A stretch of 64,000 bases of DNA from NCBI GenBank assembly GCA_039111635.1, contig JBCAQO010000003.1, forward strand, positions 1 through 64,000, in the 5' to 3' direction. Origin of the DNA: Heterobasidion occidentale. Lineage: Eukaryota > Basidiomycota > Agaricomycetes > Russulales > Bondarzewiaceae. Each line of letters begins with the position of its first letter. The first letter of the stretch is position 1. The position numbers were made by a program, and so were the translations under genes. This document shows positions 11,590 to 21,102 of this stretch, piece after piece. The notes under the pieces were generated by a model. That model ran no database searches. It was not told the DNA's origin and was given only the letters and a program-made list of their open reading frames with translations.

Positions 11590-13130
11590 AGCTCACAATT
11601 TGATTCAACACCAAGTCGTCTGCGACGTCCTTACCCTATAAATCTAACCCGAGTCGCTTGAGGCGTCCTTACCTTGTAAAAACCCGAGCCGTCTGAGAGG
11701 CCCTTACCCTGTAAGCCAGACCCGAGTCGTCTGCGACGTCCTGATCCGAGTCGTCTGCGACGTCGGCTCTCTGTGAACCCTCGGTGATGGCAGGACGGGT
11801 GAGCAGGAATTTGGTTGAGCAACAAGTCGTCTCAGACGTCCTTACCCGGTAAGCCAGACCCGAGTCGTCTGCGACGTCCTGACCCGAGTCGTCTGCGACG
11901 TCGGCTCTCTGTGAACCCTGGGTGATGACAGAACAGGTGAGCAAGAATTTGGTTGAGTAACGAGTCGTCTCTGACGTCCTTACCCGGTAAGCAAGACCCG
12001 AGTCGTCTGCGACGTCCTGACCCGAGTCGTCTGCGACGTCGGATCTCTGTGAACCCTGGGTGATGACAGAACAGGTGAGCAAGAATTTGGTTGAGTAACG
12101 AGTCGTCTCTGACGTCCTTACCCGGTAAGCAAGACCCGAGTCGTCTGCGACGTCCTGATCCGAGTCGTCTGCGACGTCGGCTCTCTGTGAGCCCTGGGTG
12201 ATGGAAGAACAGGTGAGCAGGCATTTTGTTCAGCAAGAAGTCCGCTCAGGCGTCCTTACCCGGTAAGCCAGACCCAAGTCGTCTGCGACGTCTTTACCCT
12301 GTAAGTAAGCCTGCGCGAGTCGTCTGCGACGTCCTGACCCGAGTCGTCTGCGACGTCGGATCTCTGCGAACCCTGGGTGATGACAGAACAGGTGAGCAAG
12401 AATTTGGTTGAGTAACGAGTCGTCTCTGACGTCCTTACCCGGTAAGCAAGACCCGAGTCGTCTGCGACGTCCTGATCCGAGTCGTCTGCGACGTCGGCTC
12501 TCTGTGAGCCCTGGGTGATGGAAGAACAGGTGAGCAGGCATTTTGTTCAGCAAGAAGTCCGCTCAGGCGTCCTTACCCGGTAAGCCAGACCCAAGTCGTC
12601 TGCGACGTCTTTACCCTGTAAGTAAGCCTGCGCGAGTCGTCTGCGACGTCCTGACCCGAGTCGTCTGCGACGTCGGATCTCTGTGAACCCTGGGTGATGA
12701 CAGAACAGGTGAGCAAGAATTTGGTTGAGTAACGAGTCGTCTCTGACGTCCTTACCCGGTAAGCAAGACCCGAGTCGTCTGCGACGTCCTGATCCGAGTC
12801 GTCTGCGACGTCGGCTCTCTGTGAGCCCTGGGTGATGGAAGAACAGGTGAGCAGGCATTTTGTTCAGCAAGAAGTCCGCTCAGACGTCCTTACCCGGTAA
12901 GCCAGACCCAAGTCGTCTGCGACGTCTTTGCCCTGTAAGTAAGCCTGCGCGAGTCGTCTGCGACGTCCTGACCCGAGTCGTCTGCGACGTCGACCCTCTG
13001 TGAAGCCTGGGTGATGAAAGAACAGCGTGAGCAAGACTTTGGTTCGGCAGCAAGTTGTCTGGGACATCCTTACCCGGTAAGCTAGACCCGAGTCGTCTGC
13101 GACGTCCGCGCTTTGTAAACCCTGGGTGAC
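11590..13130. repeat. Right-arm satellite, about 140-bp units in higher-order pattern
   Basis: Same unit as the left-arm satellite in opposite orientation, about nine to ten units. From about 11990 a higher-order repeat of roughly 315 bp is visible: blocks ending at about 12236, 12553 and 12870 are almost identical, with single differences such as GAACCC or GAGCCC. The right array has been homogenised more recently than the left one. Confidence 0.93.
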
Positions 13131-13377
13131 TTCAGAAGACTGTCAGCTCACACATTGATTTAGCACCAAGTCGTTTGTGTTGTCCTTACACTCTAAGTCT
13201 AACCCGAGTCGTCCGAGTCGTCCTTACAATGCTGAATACAATGAATTTTAATCGTAGTAGAGCAGAGGCAGAGGGTGAGCCAGTCGTCACCCAAGCTCGC
13301 TCACAGTGTCTTGTGGAGCATCGCGATAGGACCGGCGATGTGTGCCGATGAGTCGATGCGTCGATGCGGCACCCTCA

Positions 13378-13418
13378 CGTCTGAAAGACGGAGGGGGGAA
13401 CTTCACGCCCGAGGGGCG
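13378..13418. other. Paired hairpins, copy 2 (right arm)
   Basis: CGTCT-GAA-AGACG at 13378-13390 and CGCCC-GAG-GGGCG at 13406-13418. It is the inverted-arm partner of 1754-1794, with identical stems and 15-base spacing. Confidence 0.7.
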
Positions 13419-13923
13419 GAAATGGCCAGCGACGACGACAAGCAGGATGAGAGTGATACTGATGGAAGAGATATTCAGCACGAGCAGCAAATAAATCAAC
13501 AATCGATGTACTTACCTTGTGGCAGTTCCAAGAATCATAGGCGAAGTTTGAGGTTGATGGATGCGGTGTGGTTGTGGATGGAGCGAGGATGGATCGGTGC
13601 CGGTCGACTCGGCAAGATTGTAATCGCGTCGCACGTCACAGAACGTGACCGTGTCGCGGCGACGCTCTGCCCACCTCCTTGTCCTGCCTCAGTCCCACCC
13701 ACCTCCTCCATGTCCTGCCCCATGTCGCTCTTCGTCGCTCCACGCTCTCCCCGACAGTCTCTTATCGCTTCAACTTATAGCTGTTGCAGCTAGGATCTTT
13801 CTCATCGGTAAGTAAGCTCAGGTATATCTCCTTGGGCTTTCAATCTCATGTTCACTTAGCAGCAGACGGCCTACCCACGCACGCGCATCCCTCCCTCTTT
13901 CCCCTAGTTCTCTTGGGAATTTC

Positions 13924-13963
13924 CGCCTTTCAGGCGTGAAAACACAGCTCCGTCCCTCGGACG
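13924..13963. other. Paired hairpins, copy 1 (right arm)
   Basis: CGCCT-TTC-AGGCG at 13924-13936 and CGTCC-CTC-GGACG at 13951-13963. It is the inverted partner of 1086-1125. The sequence around the stems has diverged by about 15% from the left arm while both stems are unchanged. Confidence 0.7.
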
Positions 13964-14007
13964 TGAGCTGCCTTTGACGAACGACCGGCTCACCGACCCA
14001 CGCACCC

Positions 14008-15141
14008 GGCGGAAGACCAGGACGAGGACGATGGACTCCAGCGGCGGATAGGGGGAACAGACCCGCACGTTTTCTGAGGATGCAGGTACGTCGCCATTGA
14101 TGCCAATCCTTCCCGAGATGCGCGCCTCCATAGATCTCATCCCTGCCCGAACAGCCGAAGAGGCGCGTCCTCCCTTCCACTGGCGACCCTCAAGCTCGTG
14201 TGGAAATCATCCGCATGCCGTGGACGTCGCGGCCGACACGGATTTCACAGACGGCGCGAACGACGCATGCATGGGATGCCAAATGCTCCGATGAGTCCGA
14301 CCAGGGCACTGAGGGCAGATGGCCGCACGCCATGGTCGGACTCGTTCGCCTGCGTCTTCTCAAGTGGCCCGCGTCGCCCTTTGTCAACAGCCTCCGCTTG
14401 TGTGTTGGCCTTGCTGCTCCCGCGGCGTCTCCGCACGACCTGCGAGTCGCTCCGATCTTTCAGCGCATTGTCCCACCTCCCACCCCTCTGCGACAGACCC
14501 CTTGTCATCAGAGAAGCCCAATGCCGGTGAGTTCATTCATTTTTCGCCGCTCAAAATCGAGCTAACATAACAACAGGATATAGCCATGGGCCTGTGGCTC
14601 AAAGGGATGGACAAACATGCGGGCGCGTGCTGTGGGCTCGAGCTCAGGACGGGCGTCATAGATGTGGGAGCGACGGTCGCCACCTAATCCTACCAGGTAC
14701 GGCACACGGCCTGCCACGCTGAGCCCCGACCTGCAGGCGGGCGCGATGGGAAGCGGGGGTTACGAGTATGACGCGTCCACGATGCCTCTGAAGTCCTCGA
14801 GGCATGTCTGCGCGGAGTGGGTCTCGCCTCGAGTACGGTGCGAGGCGAGGATTCGTAGGTAAGTACCTTACGTCGCCCTTTCACGGAGTCTAACCTTATC
14901 TTTATAAATGAATAGAAACATGAAAGACTCGTGGCTTGAGCGATATAAAACACCTCGCATGGCGCGGCCGTCCGACCCTGATGACTCGACGCATCAACAG
15001 ATTGGCAATGCGAAGGTTCGAGGGAGCCTTTATCGAATTCCAGAGCGGCGTCAAGTCTGGCAAGGAAGACGCCCCACAGATGAGGCGAGGGCTATATAAT
15101 CGCCATCGCGTCAGCCAGTATCTCCTCAGTCCCCGCTCGCC
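14008..15141. other. Outer flank of the right arm, no confident gene
   Basis: Several overlapping open frames exist on both strands between 14100 and 14570, but none has a convincing start, splice pattern or motif. The segment includes the inverted copy of the 30-bp repeat (14288-14317). A short ATG frame at 14586-14685 ends in a stop and is not supported further. Confidence 0.4.
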
Positions 15142-15582
15142 ATGTACTCAATTTCCAATCTTGACCCCACGCCCCGACGTCTGGCAGCGATGTCGGTGTC
15201 GCCTGGGCTAACTGCCGAGCAAAAGAGCAAAAGTTCACCACAGTATCTATCCGACAACCCTTCCGAGGACACCCGTGGCCTCGATCTTCACAGTTCACAA
15301 GTAGACACCGATTGGGAAAAGCGTGTCAAGTTTGAGAAGAGGGTGAGATGGGTGCGGTTCATGTTGTGGACCGGCGTGAGTGCTTTAGCCCCTTCATTGC
15401 GTGTGATGCTGACCAGTTGGCATTAGACTGGTAGGATACCCGAGATCTTTGTCTTCGAGGCCCAGCAGGGCTGCTTTGTGCCTGGTATGCAACGCGGGGT
15501 GCGGGACACGATGATGAAAAACGGGGGGATGTCCGATGGACTCAATGGAACCGGACAAGGTGCGAATGGGGTGAAGCACTGA
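15142..15582 (+). CDS. Uncharacterised small protein, two exons
   Basis: Exon 15142-15375 (78 codons) and exon 15427-15582 join in phase through a 51-bp GT-AG intron and end in TGA, giving about 129 residues. The middle is charged (Lys/Arg/Glu/Asp) and the second exon is Gly-rich. No known domain is recognised. A further open stretch at 15585-15767 could be a 3' exon if an intron begins at 15560. The downstream sequence at 15843-15955 is repeated after the next gene, which suggests that the two gene ends share an origin. It may be a fragment of a longer gene. Confidence 0.4.
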
Positions 15583-15842
15583 CGATGAACTCGGTCCTGA
15601 CCTTGGAACGGGGCGAGCATACCGTCCTGGGGCGGCTGGAGGGAGCGACCCAATGCCAGGACTTGGGTAAGGCCATCCAGTGGGCAGATGTGTCGTTGGT
15701 GGGCCCCGCGGAGGGTGCCTCGTCGGACCAGGACAACGTGGCAGACATGGTCTCCACTCCGGAGTAGGGAGGCACAGTGAGAGTCACCAGAAGGTTCGGG
15801 CTCCAGCAGAGACTTTCGGACCAGGCCTGTTCATGTATCCTC

Positions 15843-15955
15843 TTATTTTCTGTCATGTTGTCTTTGTTACTACTGCTCTCGATCTTGTGTTAGTTCTTTC
15901 TTGCGACCGCTGTCGTGTTCTCCTTATTGGTGCTGCATTAGAACATGACTTGATT
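15843..15955 (+). repeat. Duplicated 3'-flank segment, copy 1
   Basis: About 110 bp with GTCATGTTGTCTTTG, ACTACTGCTCTCG and GACCGCTGTCGTGTTCTC in order. The same order recurs at 17350-17452 with roughly 80% identity and in the same orientation. Confidence 0.75.
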
Positions 15956-16029
15956 GATTGGTGTGGACGTTGAACAAGGATTCTTGAGCGCTAACGATAC
16001 AACAAATACAAAGGTGTGAACTCATTAGA

Positions 16030-16165
16030 TTCCACAGTCCACCACAGACGACTAGGGCCAGGCCTACAGAGAGCCGACGTCGCAGACGACTAAGGTCAGG
16101 CCTACAGATCGCGGACGTCGCAGATGACTCGGGTTGGGCTTATGGGGTAAGAATGTCTCAGACGA
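16030..16165. repeat. Isolated arm-satellite fragment
   Basis: A short stretch with the arm-satellite motifs (GACGTCGCAGACGACT, GACTCGGGTTGGGCTTA, GGGGTAAG) lying between the two uncharacterised genes. It shows that satellite pieces have spread beyond the arms. Confidence 0.8.
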
Positions 16166-16350
16166 CTTGTTCCTCAACCCATGTATTAGCTCACAATGTT
16201 TCATGGCACGGGGAATGGGATGGCTCAGATGCAGAGCCATGTTTGGACAAGGCGCTATGGCATGAAAGTTCATGCGGAAACAGTACGTCCTCAGCCTATG
16301 TCAAGTAAACAACTTTTCAAATTTGCTGATGCATTTCAGTAGGTATTTAC

Positions 16351-17319
16351 ATGTTGCGTGAACAAAATATCAGAACTCCAGGTATAATGTGTGCGACATT
16401 GGAAAACGACACGCAACAGACCTCACAAGTCTTGCTCGAGCAATCATGTTCTCCAATATTTTTCGCAGAAGACCACCTTTGCTTCTCCGTATTCCAGTGC
16501 CCATACTCTGCCGCATCCTCGCCACCACCAACTCTAGACTCGGGTGAGCAAGTCATCTACCACAAGCTCACCGAACGGTTCAAGCTCTTCGAGCTGCTCG
16601 TCTTTCACCGCCTCTTGAACACGAACTCAATATTCGTCGAACGCGGCAGTAGAAGGTACAACTCAAACGAGCCACCAAAAGGTAGGTGTTGAAGCCGAAT
16701 CAGTCAGTGTTGCACAACGACGACGGACATCTTCGTCGGTTTGAACATCTGTAGGTCTCACCACTGTCGCTTGCATGTCGAGACGAGCTCGCGAGGCGGC
16801 TCTTTTTATGGATGTAAGTTTTCTCTGAGATCTAATACGATGATGTACTAACGATACAACGTTGTATTACTGCGAAAAAGGGGCCGCAAGAACCGTACAC
16901 CGACCCTCGGCTGTGGTGGGCGCACCCGTCGCAATACAGCAGACAATTAAACAAAAAAAGAGAAATCGAACAGACTGTACTGGAGTTTTTTCGGTACTTG
17001 GCGGGAAGGGGAGTAGTAGGGGCAAGCGAGGTCGTGATTAAGTAAGTTCTGTTGTTGACTACGTTGTGTTGGCGATACTGATCTTACTAGCTCAACTAAG
17101 CACCAATCGTACCCGCGCCGCAAGCAAGGGCGCGAGCCGTCCCACCACCACAAGCGTGCGCACAAGTATTTCGACCGCCGCGACCATGTGCAAGTTGCCG
17201 TGTATGGAAGCAACGGTGAGGGATGGAGTGTGTTATCCCCAAAAGGTGTGTTATGGTGGGAGCTCCATATCCCAGAAGATCGAGAGGAGTGGGACGTTGT
17301 CGTGTTCTTGGAGGGTTAA
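16351..17319 (+). CDS. Uncharacterised protein, 259 residues, intact
   Basis: Four exons (16351-16681, 16755-16813, 16881-17041, 17091-17319) join in phase through introns of 49-73 bp and end in TAA, giving exactly 260 codons including the stop. The N-terminal half carries a Cys/Phe-rich stretch and a leucine-rich helix. The third exon contains a Trp-Trp-Ala-His-Pro motif followed by charged helices. The C-terminus alternates aromatic and hydrophobic residues (Trp-Trp-Glu-Leu, then Asp-Val-Val-Val-Phe), suggesting a beta-rich end. There is no membrane segment or known domain. Four clean splice joints make it a credible gene of unknown role. It sits between satellite fragments, in the mobile half of the window. 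Confidence 0.6.
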
Positions 17320-17349
17320 AAATAGCGTGTCCGGCTTGAGAGTGGTTTG

Positions 17350-17452
17350 TACTCATTGCTGTCGTGTTGTCTTCATTGCTACTGCTCTCGTTCTTGTATC
17401 ACTTATTTCTTGTGACCGCTGTTGTATTCTCTAGGTTGGTACTGCATTAGTT
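17350..17452 (+). repeat. Duplicated 3'-flank segment, copy 2
   Basis: Partner of 15843-15955, starting 31 bp after the stop codon of the 259-residue gene, so it probably is its 3' untranslated region. Confidence 0.75.
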
Positions 17453-17874
17453 CAGCAGACTGGGGGACAGTAACAATTCACCAGGTACATTTTGAGGTTT
17501 TTCGTGCGAGCACGGATCCAATCGTCAATCGGGGGACTAAGACACACGGGCCCAAGATTGAGCACCGGGAATGTAAACAGTGCGTGTTCCATATCCACTG
17601 AACCACTTTTCTGATGGCAATTTGGTTACATAGCATTGGCAGCACGCTTCGGGATGTGTACGGCTGGCATCTAGGGATGTTCAGGGGGGCATGAATCGGC
17701 TGGTCCGTCGTCTTTTTGTTTTTGTTTCGCTTGTGAGTCTTTCATCACGCGTGGCTGGTTCGTTCTGCTTCGTTGATGGTGTCCTATGTCATGTCAGTGC
17801 TTTCTTGGATCTCGTTAGTGCTGTGTATTGAAATATAGACCCTGCTCGTCGGTCGTTCCGAGCTTCGCTGGTGC
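17453..17874. other. Spacer without recognised content
   Basis: No coding frame, repeat or structural signal was seen between the duplicated 3' flank and the start of the long satellite field. Confidence 0.5.
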
Positions 17875-19500
17875 ATGCTATCTCAGACGGCCACATCTCA
17901 CCTGTGACGGCTGCGTACTGTCTGAGATGGCTGCATATCGTCTGAGATGCCCGCCGGTTGTCTGTGATGCCCGCCGGTTTTCTGTGATGGCTGCATGTTG
18001 CCTGCAATAGCTGCCGGTCGTCTGCAACAGCCTCATAGTCCGTCTGTTGTCTGAGCACCTCGCTGGTTGTCTGTGACGGCCGCGTAATATCTAACACGGC
18101 TGCATGTTGTCTGAGATGACTGGCAGTCGTCTGCGATGGCTGCATAGTGTCTGAGACATCTGCATGTCGTCTGAGATGCACGTAGGTCGTCAGTGACGAC
18201 CTCATCCTGCCTGCAATGAATGCCGGTCGTCTGAGACATCTGCGTGTCGTCTGCCACGGCCGCACACTGTCTGAGACGTCTGCGTGTAGTTAAAGAAGCC
18301 GGTCGTCTGCGGCGGCAGTATGCTGTCTCAGACGTCTGTGTGCCATTAGAGCAGCAGGTCGTCCGCGACGGCCGCACACTGCCTCAGACTTCTGTGTGTC
18401 GTTAGAGAAGCAGGTCGTCTGCGGCGGCCGCGCACTGTCTCAGACGTCCACGTGTCGTCTGAGATGCAGGCAGGTGCCCGATGCATTCATGGCCACCGGC
18501 AGACGTGACCTGCCTATAGGGCGTCCCCGTCGTCAGTGACGGCCTCATCCTGCCTGCAATGACTGCCGGTCGTCTGAGATGTCTGGGTGTCGTCTGAGAC
18601 GGCCGCACACTGTCTCAGACGTCTGCGTGTCGTTAGAGAAGCAGGTCGTCTGCGACGGCCGCACACCGTCTCAGACGTCTGTGTATCGTTAGAGAAGCAG
18701 GTCATCTACAGTGGCCAAATATTGTCTCAGACATCCGCATGTCGTCTGAGATGCAGGCAGGTCGTCAGTGACAGTCTCATCCTGCCTGCAATGACTGCCG
18801 GTCATCTGAGACGTTCGCGTGTCGTCTCAGATGCACACAGGTCGTCAGTGACGACCGCATCCTGCCTGCAACAACTACCAGTCGTCTGAGACATCCGCGT
18901 GTCATCTTAGACGTCCCTGTGTTGTCTGAGATGCATGCAGGTTGTCTGCGACGGCTGCACACTGTCTCAGACGTCCGCGTGTCATCTGAGATGCAGGCAG
19001 GTCGTCAGTGACGACCTCATCCTTCCTGCAATGACTGCTGGTCATCTGGGACATCTGCGTGTCGTCTGAGATACACGCAGGTCGTCTCCGAGGGCTGCAC
19101 ACTGTTTTAGACGTCCGCATGTTGCATGAGATGCACGCAGGTCGTCTGAAATGACTTCCGGTCATCTGAGACGTCCGCGTTTTGTCTACGACGTCCCCAT
19201 GTCTGACATGCACGTAGGTTGTCTCCGACAGCTGCACGCTATATGAGACGTCTGCCAGTTGTCTAAGACATCTGCATGTCGTCCGACGGCTGCACGCTGT
19301 GTTGAGATGCACACAGGTTGTCTGCGAGGGCCGCACACTGTATAAGATGTCTGCCAGTCATCTAAGATGTCCGAGTGTCATCTGAGATGCACACGACTTG
19401 TCTGCAACAGCCACACACTAACTGATGTCCACATGTCATCTGAAATGCATGCAGATGGTCTGCATAGTGTCCGAGACAGTTGCATGTTGTCTGAGATAGC
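17875..19500. repeat. Degenerate satellite, GTCGTCTGAGA-type, about 20/40-bp
   Basis: More than 1.6 kb built from short units such as GTCGTCTGAGATGCAGGC, GTCGTCTGCGACGGCC and CTGTCTCAGACGTCTG. The units are about 20 bp, alternately joined into 40-bp dimers, with heavy divergence. A longer near-identical block of about 120 bp recurs (for example 18270-18420 against 18600-18710). The core GTCGTCTG is the reverse complement of the CAGACGAC core of the arm satellites. Confidence 0.9.
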
Positions 19501-20010
19501 TACCTTGCCTGCCTCCTTGCCTGCCTCCTTTGCCTCCTTGCCTGCCTCCTCACATGTCTCCTCATGTGCCTCCTCATGTGCCTCCTCACGTGCCTCCTCA
19601 CGTGCCTTCTCACGTGCCTCCTCATGTGCCTCCTCATGTGCCTTTTCGGATGCCTCCTCGCCTGCCTCCTCACGTGCATCCTCACGTGCCTTCTCACCTG
19701 GCCTCTCACCTGCCTCCTCACCTGGCCTCTCGCCTGCCTCCTCACCTTGCCTCTCACCTGCCTCCTCACCTGGCCTCTCACCTGCCTCCTCACCTAGCCT
19801 CTCACCTAGCCTCTCATCTATCCTCTCACCTGCCTCCTTACCTGGCCCCTCACCTACTCACCTAGCCTCTCACCTGCCCCCTCACCTAGCCTCTCACCTG
19901 CCTCCTCACCTGGCCCCTCACCTGGCCTCCCACCTGGCTCCTCACCTACCCAACATCTCGGATTTTTTTCGCCTCACCTACCACCCGCCTACGACCTCTT
20001 ATAACCTAAC
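19500..20010. repeat. Pyrimidine-rich CTCACCTG satellite (type B)
   Basis: Tandem 12-bp-based units CTCACCTGCCTC / CTCACCTGGCCT, with variants ACGTG and ATGTG in the first 180 bp. It ends in a conserved tail CATCTCGGATTTTTTTCG followed by CTACCACCCGCC and CTCTTATAACCTAAC. The strand is almost free of A and G runs, which gives long spurious Pro/Ser/His-rich open frames. Confidence 0.92.
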
Positions 20011-20510
20011 CTGTACGTCTGTGACGACTGCGCGACGTCGCAGACGAGCCCCCTTTGTCTGTGGTGCACACAGGTCGTCTGTGACGACTGCACAACGTCG
20101 CAGACGTACCCTGTACGTCTGTGACGACTGCGCGACGTCTCAGATGTCCCCCCTTTGTCTTGGTGCACACAGGTCGTCTGTGACGACTGCACAACGTCGC
20201 AGACGTACCCTGTACGTCTGTGACGACTGCGCGACGTCTCAGACGTCCCCCTTTGTCTTGGTGCACACAGGTCGTCTGTGACGACTGCACAACGTCGCAG
20301 ACGTACCCTGTACGTCTGTGACAACTGCCCGACGTCTGGGACGTCCCCCCCTCGTCTGGGGTGAACAAAAGGCGTCTGCAACGGCTGAAACGACGTCTCA
20401 GACGTCGCGTCTCGTCTAGGATGCAGGCAGGCCGTCTGCGACGTCTGCCTGACATCTGAGACGTCGCGTCTCGTCTCAGACGACTGCTAATCGTCACGGA
20501 CGTCCTCATG
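20011..20510. repeat. CpG-rich satellite (type A)
   Basis: Tandem units of about 116 bp containing GTCTGTGACGACTGC-G/A-C-G/A-ACGTC and CCCCCTTTGTCTTGG, at least four copies. The last 120 bp are a more divergent form with CGTCTCAGACGTCGCG. Confidence 0.92.
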
Positions 20511-20514
20511 TCAC

Positions 20515-20757
20515 CAACAACGGCTGCACTCTCTCACCTACTCTCTCACCTGACTCCTCGCCTGCCTCCTCACCTGGCCTCTCACCTAGCCTCTCGCCTG
20601 CCTCCTCACCTAGCCTCTCACCTGCCTCCTCACCTGGCCTCTCACCTAGCCTCTCACCTGGCTCCTCACCTGGCCTCTCACCTGGCTCCTCACCTATCCA
20701 ACATCTTGGATTTTTTTCGCCTCACCTACCACCCGCCTACCACCTCTTATAACCTAA
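20515..20757. repeat. Type B satellite, second array
   Basis: The same CTCACCTG units and the same T-tract tail as 19500-20010. It is followed by CGACTGCGC, the start of a new type A array, which the copia element interrupts at 20767. Confidence 0.92.
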
Positions 20758-20766
20758 CGACTGCGC

Positions 20767-21077
20767 TGTTGGACTGAGGCAAATCGCCTTCGTCATCTTT
20801 CTTATGATTTACTTATTGCTTACTTACTTGACGAGCTCGGAGATTGCCGAAGTACTATACAGTTCTCAGCCACTGCGCTTGTAGTTACTGACGCCTTCGG
20901 TGTCGGGCTTCCCTCAGTGATCTACACAGACGCTGAGGTGAGCCCGCTTCTTCTTAAGACATAGATGTCACTTTTACTTACGCTTCTATCACGTAGTAAT
21001 ACTTCTAGGTACTTACCGATTAAATATACAGTGATCTACACAGACGCTGAGTAATACTTCTAGCCCATATCTCAACA
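20767..21077 (+). repeat. 5' LTR of copia element
   Basis: 311 bp, TG...CA ended. Inside, GTGATCTACACAGACGCTGAG occurs twice (about 20918 and 21031) as an internal duplication, also present in the 3' LTR. Confidence 0.95.
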
Positions 21078-21089
21078 GGTTATGGGCCC
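21078..21089 (+). other. Putative primer-binding site
   Basis: GGTTATGGGCCC directly abuts the 5' LTR. This resembles the initiator-tRNA-derived priming sites used by copia-type elements; the priming tRNA itself was not verified. Confidence 0.55.
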
Positions 21090-21102
21090 TGCTGTCCAAG
21101 CC

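Larger units (their letters stand above)
11590..14007. repeat. Right arm of the large inverted repeat
   Basis: Reverse-complement partner of about 1042-3225. It starts inward with the satellite (11590-13130), continues with the 13150-13555 unique block (about 95% identical to 1600-2010) and ends with the outer block 13921-14007. In both arms an open frame of about 80 codons points outward (1897 to 1652 minus; 13275 to 13520 plus). Differences between the two are mostly amino-acid changing, so it does not look selected as protein. Confidence 0.85.

Noticed and set aside
19367..20281. 304-codon Ser/Pro/His-rich open frame
   Set aside because: It runs across two different satellites; the pyrimidine-rich CTCACCTG units lack stops in several frames.
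17875..20510. Short, regularly spaced repeats resembling a CRISPR array
   Set aside because: There are no unique spacers, units are contiguous and degenerate, and the organism is a eukaryote.
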